From CAZOJJ01 sp964580105 (lineage in GTDB: Bacteria; Bacteroidota; Rhodothermia; Rhodothermales; Rubricoccaceae), in NCBI GenBank assembly GCA_964580105.1, contig CAZOJJ010000076.1:1-11840 (forward strand): a DNA stretch of 11,840 nt. The letters run 5' to 3'. The position numbers were made by a program, and so were the translations under genes. Positions 6,959 through 11,840 of the stretch are shown here, piece after piece; position 1 is the stretch's first letter; every line of letters begins with the position of its first letter. The notes under the pieces are model-generated. The model had not been told where the DNA came from. It worked only from the letters and a program-made list of their open reading frames with translations, and made no database searches.

Positions 6959-8695
6959 ATGCCGACGCCGCCCTCCATCGCACCCGCTCGCTCGTACGCG
7001 TACGCGCCCGTCGACCCGCTGCGCCTCTTCGCCCGGCGCGACGAAGAGGGGCCGCGCCGGCTGCTCAGCGTGTGGGTGTTCCTCCTCGGTCCCGTCGCTG
7101 CGCTGGGGCTGCTCGCCAACGTGGCCTCGGCCATACCGGTGTCCATCGCCGGGGCGGAGGCGTACGTGACGCTGTACCTGCCGGTCGCGTTCGGGGCCGT
7201 CTGGGCGCTATGGTTCGGCTACTGGTGGGGGGCGGTCCCGCTGTTCGCGGCCCAGGTGGTCGTGGCGCTCTCGGCCGGCATCGCGCCGGGGTGGGCGCTC
7301 CTGCTCGGCGTGGCGGACCCGCTCGGCCTCGGCGTGCTCGTGCTGGCCTACCAGGCGGCGCCGGCCTCGACGACGCTGCGGAGCGTGGCGGCGCTCGGGT
7401 TCTTCGCCGTGGCCGCCTTCGTGTCCGTCCTGACGGCGTCGGCCGGCGCCTTCATCTGGGCGCAGGCGACGGGCCTCTCGCCCACCGAGACGCTGGTGCA
7501 CTGGCAGGGGTGGTGGGTCGGCAGCCTGCTCGTCCACCTCGTCCTCGCCGCACCGGTGCTCGTCCTCGTCGGGCCGGCGGTCGAGCGCTGGAAGCGCGAG
7601 GCGAACCTGGAGCCCGAGCGGCCCGAGACGCTCTCGCCCGGTCGGATGGCGTTCGCCTTCGCCGTGGCCGTGGGCGCCCTCGCCGGGTACGTGCTGCTCG
7701 TGCGGTACTTCGGCTGGAGCAGCCCGGGGCCGGAGCTCGCCCCGGACGTCGTCGCGGCGTTCGAGCGGCTCTCGCTGCTCCAGTGGATCACGTTTCTGTT
7801 CATCGGACTCGCCGGCTACTTCGGCTATCTCGTGAGCCGGGGGTGGACCCAGACGGCGGCCGAACTGGCGGAGGCCAACGGCAAACTGAAGGACGCCCTC
7901 GCCGCACGCGAACTGGACCAGGCCCGCCTCGTCGAGTTCGCCGTCGAGCAGGAGCAGGCGAACCGGGCGAAGGACACCTTCTTCTCGATCATCAGCCACG
8001 ACCTGCGCGGGCCGATGGGCGCCCTCCTCGGTCTCACCGAGGTGGCCGAGACACGGCTCGACCGCCACGATGACTCCGAGCTCGTCGAGCTGGCCTCGCT
8101 CATGCACCGCTCAGCGGAGAACCTCTACGGCCTGCTCATCAACCTGCTGGAGTGGGCGCGCCTGCAGTCCGGCCAGATGCAACTCCGGCCCGAGTGGGTG
8201 GACCTCAGCGAAATCGCCACGGCCACCGTCGAGGTGCTCGCCGCGCCGGCCTCCGAGAAGGGCGTATGGCTGCACGCCCGCGTGCGGCCGGGCACCGTCG
8301 CCTGGGCGGACAAGACGATGGTGCGCTCGGTGCTCCTCAACCTCGTCGGCAACGGGATGAAGTTCACGCCCCCGGGCGGGAGCGTCACGGTGCGGGCCGA
8401 GGCGGACGGCCGTTTCCTCGCGGTCTCCGTCGAGGACACCGGCATCGGGATGAGCGAGGAGGAAGTCGAGCGCCTGTTCCGGATCGAACGGGCGCGGTCG
8501 CGGACGGGCACGGCCGGCGAGCGGGGGAGCGGCCTGGGGCTGATCCTCTGCCGCGAGATGATCGAGCGGCACGGCGGCGCCATCGAGGTGACGAGCGAGC
8601 CCGGCCAGGGCACCCGCTTTCGCTTCACGCTTCCGCTCTCCCCCGACGCCCACCCGGCGGTGATGCGCGACGCCGCCCTCGAAGCTGCCTCGTGA
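6959..8695 (+). CDS. MASE1-type membrane sensor histidine kinase
   Basis: A 578-residue inner-membrane two-component sensor. About eight hydrophobic segments are seen near 36-58, 68-88, 90-108, 111-131, 141-168, 185-205, 229-250 and 272-292. The W182-Q-G-W-W-V-G-S stretch is typical of the MASE1 integral-membrane sensory domain, whose ligands are mostly unknown. A helical linker (about 297-338) leads to HisKA with phospho-acceptor H347 in FFSIISHDLRGP. The ATPase domain has N465 (LVGNGMKFT), D493-T-G-I-G497 and the G2 box G523-S-G-L-G-L528. The N box is slightly unusual, with VGNGMKF for the common SNAIKF. There is no receiver domain and no response regulator gene nearby, so its partner is elsewhere. 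The ATG at 6959 has no Shine-Dalgarno; the 55-nt spacer includes the second 19-bp repeat copy. Confidence 0.92.
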   Translation: MPTPPSIAPARSYAYAPVDPLRLFARRDEEGPRRLLSVWVFLLGPVAALGLLANVASAIPVSIAGAEAYVTLYLPVAFGAVWALWFGYWWGAVPLFAAQVVVALSAGIAPGWALLLGVADPLGLGVLVLAYQAAPASTTLRSVAALGFFAVAAFVSVLTASAGAFIWAQATGLSPTETLVHWQGWWVGSLLVHLVLAAPVLVLVGPAVERWKREANLEPERPETLSPGRMAFAFAVAVGALAGYVLLVRYFGWSSPGPELAPDVVAAFERLSLLQWITFLFIGLAGYFGYLVSRGWTQTAAELAEANGKLKDALAARELDQARLVEFAVEQEQANRAKDTFFSIISHDLRGPMGALLGLTEVAETRLDRHDDSELVELASLMHRSAENLYGLLINLLEWARLQSGQMQLRPEWVDLSEIATATVEVLAAPASEKGVWLHARVRPGTVAWADKTMVRSVLLNLVGNGMKFTPPGGSVTVRAEADGRFLAVSVEDTGIGMSEEEVERLFRIERARSRTGTAGERGSGLGLILCREMIERHGGAIEVTSEPGQGTRFRFTLPLSPDAHPAVMRDAALEAAS

Positions 8696-8735
8696 CCCCG
8701 GAGGCGGGCGAGCGCTGCGTTCCTGCAAACACCGT

Positions 8736-8910
8736 ATTCATTTGGAGCAGATTCATTTGGAGCAGATTCATTTGGAGCAGATTCATTTGGAGCAGATTCA
8801 TTTGGNNNNNNNNNNNNNNNNNNNNNNNNNNNNNNNNNNNNNNNNNNNNNNNNNNNNNNNNNNNNNNNNNNNNNNNNNNNNNNNNNNNNNNNNNNNNNNN
8901 NNNNNAGCAG
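8736..8910 (+). repeat. 15-bp tandem array (ATTCATTTGGAGCAG)n interrupted by assembly gap
   Basis: Four exact copies (8736-8795) and two thirds of a fifth (8796-8805) run into the N stretch. The first five bases after it, AGCAG (8906-8910), are exactly the missing end of a unit. The array therefore probably spans the gap, with unknown copy number. The unit is about 60% A+T, unlike everything around it. Copies are contiguous with no spacers. Confidence 0.9.
8806..8905. other. Assembly gap of 100 N
   Basis: One hundred consecutive N, the conventional placeholder for a gap of unknown size. It sits inside the 15-bp tandem array, so the assembly most likely failed on the repeat. True length and content are unknown. 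Confidence 0.97.
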
Positions 8911-8985
8911 GCGCGGGATCGTTTTATCCTGCCGCCGATCTCAGATGCCCGGGTACGAATCGGCCGGGCCCTGCGAATAAGGAGA

Positions 8986-9021
8986 GAGGCCCGGCGTGCT
9001 TTCGAGAGCGCGCCGGGCCTC
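8986..9021. terminator. Strong 15-bp hairpin, probable terminator
   Basis: GAGGCCCGGCG-TGCT (8986-9000) pairs with AGCG-CGCCGGGCCTC (9007-9021) around the loop TTCGAG, with one G-T wobble. The minus-strand side is followed by a pyrimidine-rich CTCTCCTTATTC, more terminator-like than the plus side. A plus-strand role after the kinase gene is also possible. A third segment at 8963-8970 can pair with the left arm. Confidence 0.55.
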
Positions 9022-9296
9022 CGCGTTCGATCAGAAGGCACCGCGAAGGCGGGCCCCTACGTTGCCGGCTGCGAGAGAGGGGAGACGCTCTGTCGGTGGA
9101 ACAGGAGCTGCGGGAAGAACCTGCTCGAACGTCTGGGGCAGCGGGCGCGGTAGCAGAGGGGGATCGAGTGTGAGAAGTGCAGCGCGTGTACCGAACCCCT
9201 ACCGGGCGGTTCCGATTCAGAGCCGGCATCCCGCCGGGCGGCGGACAGACCGGGAATCACCCTATGTGCAAAATGGGTGCGGCGTGGGGCGGGTAT

Positions 9297-9316
9297 AGAC
9301 GCGTAGCTTCGCGTCT
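9297..9316 (+). promoter_or_regulatory. Inverted repeat over a candidate promoter of the second methyltransferase
   Basis: AGACGCG-TAGCTT-CGCGTCT is a perfect 7-bp inverted repeat with a 6-nt centre, ending 14 nt before the ATG. The -7-like TAGCTTCG (9304-9311) lies in its centre and right arm, so a protein bound here could block initiation. It could equally act as a 5' hairpin if transcription starts upstream. Confidence 0.4.
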
Positions 9317-9330
9317 CGCCTCCGTTTCCG

Positions 9331-10188
9331 ATGGCCCCCGATCCGCGCTCGTTCTCCGCCCTCGCCTCCGGCCTGCGCTTTCTGCTCGCCGTTCAGCGCG
9401 GCCGGCTGGGGCCGCACGCCGACCTTCTCCGGGACGTCTCCTCGCTCCGGATCACCGAGGCGGAGCGAGACGCCGAGTCCGCCATTGACCGCTACCGCGC
9501 CGCCCTCGCCGCCTCCAACGACGTGATTGCGATGGAGGACTTCGGGGCCGGGACGCGGGCCGGGCTGCTCGCCCGCGAGACCAAACCCGCCGAGCGCCGC
9601 GTGGCCGAGATCTACGCGCGCGCCGCCGCAACGCCCGCCTGGGGTCGTTTTCTCTTTCGGCTCGTTCGGGCGCTTCGGCCCCGGGCGGTGCTGGAGCTGG
9701 GCGCCAACCTCGGCGTCTCCGCCGCCCACCTCGCCCTCGCCCTCGACCGCAACAACCGCGACGGCGGGCCGGACGGCCGGCTCGTGACGCTGGAGGGCGA
9801 CCCGACGCTCGCCGAGCGCGCTCGCGCCGTCCTCCGCGACCTCGGCCAGGACGGGCGCGCCGCCGTCGTCACCGGCCGCTTCGACGACACGCTGCCCGGC
9901 GTGCTCGGGACCCACGGACCCTTCGACCTCGTTTTCCTCGACGGCCACCACGAGGAGGCCGCCACGCTCCGCTACTTCGCGCGCGTCCGCCCGCACCTCG
10001 CGCCCGGCGCCTGCGTCGCCTTCGACGACGTGGAGCCGATGCGGCCGGTGCGCCGGGCCTGGCGCCGCATCCGGTGCGAGCACCCGGCCTCGGGGTCGGT
10101 GTACCTCTTCGGCCTCGGGCTCTGGTTCGCGCCCCTCACCGGAGCCGGCCGCGAAGCGGCGGTGAACGAGCAGGCCGCCGTACAATAA
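9331..10188 (+). CDS. Class I SAM-dependent methyltransferase (Methyltransf_24-like)
   Basis: A 285-residue cytosolic methyltransferase of the O-methyltransferase / Methyltransf_24 type. The N-terminal about 115 residues are helical with no recognised motif. The Rossmann part has motif I VLELGANLG (120-128) followed by VSAAHLALAL, the acidic end of strand 2 (LVTLEGDP), FDLVFLDGHHE (198-208), where D204 and H206-H207 match the strand 4 Asp and loop of this group, and CVAFDDVEP (229-236). The substrate is unknown. It is not the same subfamily as the methyltransferase at 6034. The ATG at 9331 has no Shine-Dalgarno and is preceded by an inverted repeat over a promoter-like box. The sigma factor gene follows 44 nt later and may be read through. 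Confidence 0.88.
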   Translation: MAPDPRSFSALASGLRFLLAVQRGRLGPHADLLRDVSSLRITEAERDAESAIDRYRAALAASNDVIAMEDFGAGTRAGLLARETKPAERRVAEIYARAAATPAWGRFLFRLVRALRPRAVLELGANLGVSAAHLALALDRNNRDGGPDGRLVTLEGDPTLAERARAVLRDLGQDGRAAVVTGRFDDTLPGVLGTHGPFDLVFLDGHHEEAATLRYFARVRPHLAPGACVAFDDVEPMRPVRRAWRRIRCEHPASGSVYLFGLGLWFAPLTGAGREAAVNEQAAVQ

Positions 10189-10200
10189 GCCCCCGGGGGC
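10189..10200. other. 12-bp perfect palindrome GCCCCCGGGGGC
   Basis: It lies directly after the methyltransferase stop codon and before the sigma factor gene. As RNA only about four pairs could form around a tetraloop, so it is a weak terminator at best; as DNA it is a fully symmetric site. Confidence 0.3.
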
Positions 10201-10232
10201 CTCGTTCTGAACCCGCGCGCAACGTCTCCTCC

Positions 10233-10883
10233 ATGCACACCCTGCCCGACGAGAACCTCGTCGCAGCCTACCTCGACCGGGGCGATCAGCGGGCGTTCAC
10301 CGCGCTCGTCGAACGCCATCAGGAGCGGATCTTCGGCTACCTGATGGGGATGGTGCGCGACCGCCAGATCGCCTCCGACCTCTTCCAGGAGACGTTCCTC
10401 CGCGCCATCCAGGCCATGAACGACCGCCGCGGCTCCTACGAGCAGCAGGGGCGGTGGCTCGCCTGGGTGATGCGGATCGCACGCAACGCCGCGCTCGACC
10501 ACCTCCGCAGCCGCAAGAAGTGGCAGGACGTGACGCCGAGCAATGACGACGACGGGCCGACGTTCTGGGATCGGCTCCCCGACGCCGCGCCCGACGCCGA
10601 CGCCCTCCTCGGCCGCGCCGATCTCTGGAAAGACGTCGAGGCCGCCATCGAGCAGCTCCCGCCGGAGCAGCGCGAGGTCGTCCTGATGCGGCACCAGTCC
10701 GAACTCACCTTCCGCGAGATCGCCGAACTCACCGACGTCTCCATCAACACCGCGCTCGGGCGTATGCGCTATGCGCTGATCAACCTGCGCAAGCTCCTGG
10801 ACCCCGAGTGGTTCGACGATGAATCCGCGCAGCCGCCATCCCGCCGACCGACGTCCACAACGTCACCGGAGTCCGTCTCCTGA
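10233..10883 (+). CDS. ECF-type RNA polymerase sigma factor
   Basis: A 216-residue sigma70-family factor of the extracytoplasmic-function type. Region 2 spans about residues 22-95: AFTALVERHQERIFGYL, then D49-L-F-Q-E-T-F55 for core binding, and GRWLAWVMRIARNAALDHLRSRKK for -10 melting. An acidic linker follows (SNDDDGPTFWDRLPD). Region 4 starts at L142 (LPPEQREVVLMRH) with the helix-turn-helix FREIAELTDVSINTALGRMRYAL for -35 recognition. The Ser/Thr/Pro-rich tail (about 197-216) is outside the family core. The ATG at 10233 matches the usual ECF beginning; an extended frame from 10074 would overlap the methyltransferase gene. The next gene encodes a membrane protein 73 nt downstream, the usual place for an anti-sigma factor. 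No autoregulated promoter is recognisable. Confidence 0.93.
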   Translation: MHTLPDENLVAAYLDRGDQRAFTALVERHQERIFGYLMGMVRDRQIASDLFQETFLRAIQAMNDRRGSYEQQGRWLAWVMRIARNAALDHLRSRKKWQDVTPSNDDDGPTFWDRLPDAAPDADALLGRADLWKDVEAAIEQLPPEQREVVLMRHQSELTFREIAELTDVSINTALGRMRYALINLRKLLDPEWFDDESAQPPSRRPTSTTSPESVS

Positions 10884-10956
10884 CGGAGGGCCGCGTCCTG
10901 CCCCCTACCTACGCCCGCCGCTTGATCCTTTTCGTTACGCCCCCTCTCGCGCCGCG

Positions 10957-11840
10957 ATGAACGACGCGCTCGACCCCATCCGCCACCTCTATTCGGAGGG
11001 CGCGGCGTCCGGCGGGGCGGCCCCCTCGGGTGCGGAGTACGACCTGCTCCGCCACACGAAGGCCGTGCTCGACCGGATGCCCCGACCCGCCCCCGACCCC
11101 GCCACGCTCGACGCCGTGCGCGCGGCGGTGGCGGCGCATGCCTTCGCCCCGCTGCTCCAGGCCTATGGGGAAGCCGAAGGTGCGCCCGCGCCCGGCTCGC
11201 CGCAGTTCGCCGAATACGAGCTCCTCCGCACGACGAAGGCAGCGCTGGACACCGCGCCCCGTCCGCGCCCGGATGCCCCGGTCCTGACCGCCGTCGCGGC
11301 GATGGCAGCGGAGCCGGTGCTCCGGTCTCTCCGCCAGGCGTACGGCGAGGCCGGCGGCGCGCCCGAGGCGGGCACCCCGGCGGCGACCGAGTACGCCCTC
11401 CTCGCGGGGACCAAGGCTGCCCTCGACGCGCTTCCGCGCCACCGTCCGGATGCCGCCGTGCTGGCGGCGGTCGCCGAGGCCGCGAAGCGTTCGGCGCCCG
11501 GCGCGCGGGCGGGCGACCGTCCGGCCGACCGTCCGGCCGACCGTCCGGCCCGGCGGCGCCCTGCACGCCGCTGGGGCGCCTGGGCGGGCACGGCCGCCGC
11601 GGTGCTGGTCGCCGCAATGACGGGGCTGTGGGCGCTGCAGAACGGCCCGGCCTCCGGGCCGATGACGGACGCCTCGGTGGCGCAGGCGGGGCCGACTCCG
11701 CTGCGCGTCCCCCAGGAGGCAGCCCCGGGCGACGAAGGCACCCCGCCCGAGGCTGACGCCTTCGCGCAGGTGGCGCCGCCCACGCTGGCGCCGCCCACGC
11801 TGGCGCCGCCCACGCTGGCGCCGCCCACGCTGGCGCCGCC
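10957..11840 (+). CDS. Probable membrane anti-sigma / sigma-regulating protein with triplicated module, 3' end outside window
   Basis: 294 residues are in the window and the frame continues past the edge. No family is recognised with certainty. The N-terminal about 180 residues hold three copies of a 59-residue module with core E-Y-x-L-L-x-x-T-K-A-x-L-D-x-x-P-R-x-x-P-D. E27-Y28, E86-Y87 and E145-Y146 are in exact register, as are T34-K35, T93-K94, T152-K153 and D47, D106, D165. Then come DRPA three times (187-198), a basic stretch, a single membrane helix (about 206-227, WGAWAGTAAAVLVAAMTGLW) and an acidic/Pro-rich exported part ending in VAPPT-(LAPPT)n. This topology and the place after an ECF sigma gene suggest an anti-sigma factor. 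It lacks the zinc-type HxxxCxxC motif. The start codon has no Shine-Dalgarno. Confidence 0.8.
   Translation, partial: MNDALDPIRHLYSEGAASGGAAPSGAEYDLLRHTKAVLDRMPRPAPDPATLDAVRAAVAAHAFAPLLQAYGEAEGAPAPGSPQFAEYELLRTTKAALDTAPRPRPDAPVLTAVAAMAAEPVLRSLRQAYGEAGGAPEAGTPAATEYALLAGTKAALDALPRHRPDAAVLAAVAEAAKRSAPGARAGDRPADRPADRPARRRPARRWGAWAGTAAAVLVAAMTGLWALQNGPASGPMTDASVAQAGPTPLRVPQEAAPGDEGTPPEADAFAQVAPPTLAPPTLAPPTLAPPTLAP
11515..11550 (+). repeat. 12-bp tandem repeat, three perfect copies
   Basis: GACCGTCCGGCC occurs three times head to tail, encoding D-R-P-A three times just before the membrane helix. The frame is kept if the copy number changes. Confidence 0.9.
11771..11840 (+). repeat. 15-bp tandem repeat encoding LAPPT, running off the window
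   Basis: TGGCGCCGCCCACGC is repeated exactly four times (11771-11830), and a fifth copy is cut by the window edge. It encodes a Pro-rich pentapeptide array on the predicted exported side of the membrane protein. Total copy number is unknown. Confidence 0.92.

Larger units (their letters stand above)
8911..9330. other. Gene-poor intergenic region
   Basis: About 420 nt between the repeat array and the next gene. Open frames here have poor composition and no recognisable protein. It holds the hairpin at 8986-9021, a TACGTTGC box at 9058-9065 identical to that before the phosphatase gene, and weak nested helices: AGACG 9083-9087 with CGTCT 9130-9134, enclosing CAGG 9102-9105 with CCTG 9120-9123. 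An inverted repeat at 9297-9316 precedes the next gene. A small RNA from about 9070 is possible but unsupported. I see no tRNA, tmRNA, RNase P or SRP RNA signature. Confidence 0.6.

Noticed and set aside
8736..8910. CRISPR array
   Set aside because: The 15-bp units are contiguous with no spacers, and no cas-like gene is nearby.
8981..9035. tRNA gene, suggested by a GCGTTCGATC T-loop-like string after a GC-rich stem
   Set aside because: No cloverleaf, D-arm, anticodon arm or acceptor pairing can be made around it.
8625..9041. Pentapeptide-repeat protein encoded by the 15-bp array (FIWSR on plus, LLQMN on minus)
   Set aside because: The unit happens to be open in five of six frames, the flanks show no start context or recognisable protein, and the middle is unknown sequence.
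8924..9298. Small genes on either strand in the gene-poor region
   Set aside because: The translations are Arg/Ser/Pro-rich, have no motifs, and lack a consistent start or neighbour.
10074..10232. Upstream extension of the sigma factor gene from an ATG at 10074
   Set aside because: It would overlap the end of the methyltransferase gene in another frame. The family begins near MHTLPDENLVAAYL, so the ATG at 10233 is preferred.
1..11840. Defence island, phage, transposon or integrated element
   Set aside because: No transposase, integrase, phage structural gene, restriction enzyme, toxin-antitoxin pair or attachment-site duplication was recognised.

Overview
The window is a very GC-rich bacterial chromosome segment of about 11.8 kb. 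Strong third-position G/C bias, the absence of recognisable Shine-Dalgarno sequences before nearly every start, and TAnnTT(T/C)-like elements 10-30 nt upstream of several starts suggest a high-GC member of the Bacteroidota/Rhodothermota (Rhodothermales or Rubricoccaceae type). This placement is an inference from sequence style, not a database match.

Layout. A malate dehydrogenase gene runs leftwards off the window (1-908, minus). All other genes run rightwards. They are: a secreted PhoA-type alkaline phosphatase (1089-2420); a fused DEDDh exonuclease / UvrC-like GIY-YIG nuclease (2545-4305) followed 3 nt later by an uncharacterised protein with an M14/AstE-like set of residues (4309-5016); a small exported WG-repeat-like protein (5092-5469); a DinB/YfiT-fold protein (5501-6037) overlapping by 4 nt a tocopherol/sterol-type SAM methyltransferase (6034-6903); and a MASE1-type membrane histidine kinase (6959-8695). 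Next comes a gene-poor stretch (8696-9330) with a 15-bp tandem array interrupted by a 100-N assembly gap and a strong hairpin. Then follow a second SAM methyltransferase (9331-10188), an ECF sigma factor (10233-10883) and a probable membrane anti-sigma or sigma-regulating protein cut off by the window end (10957-11840).

How the genes work together. The clear functional pairs are the sigma factor with its downstream single-pass membrane protein, the DinB/methyltransferase overlapping pair, and the nuclease/M14-like pair. The other genes look like ordinary neighbours with separate promoters: central metabolism, phosphate scavenging, DNA repair, signalling. I see no defence island, phage, transposon, CRISPR array, tRNA or rRNA.

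The most unusual aspect is structural. The window holds several exact or near-exact short tandem duplications (units of 11, 12, 15 and 19 bp) in coding and non-coding DNA. The last gene contains three copies of a 59-residue module, a 4-residue repeat and a 5-residue Pro-rich repeat on the two sides of one membrane helix.
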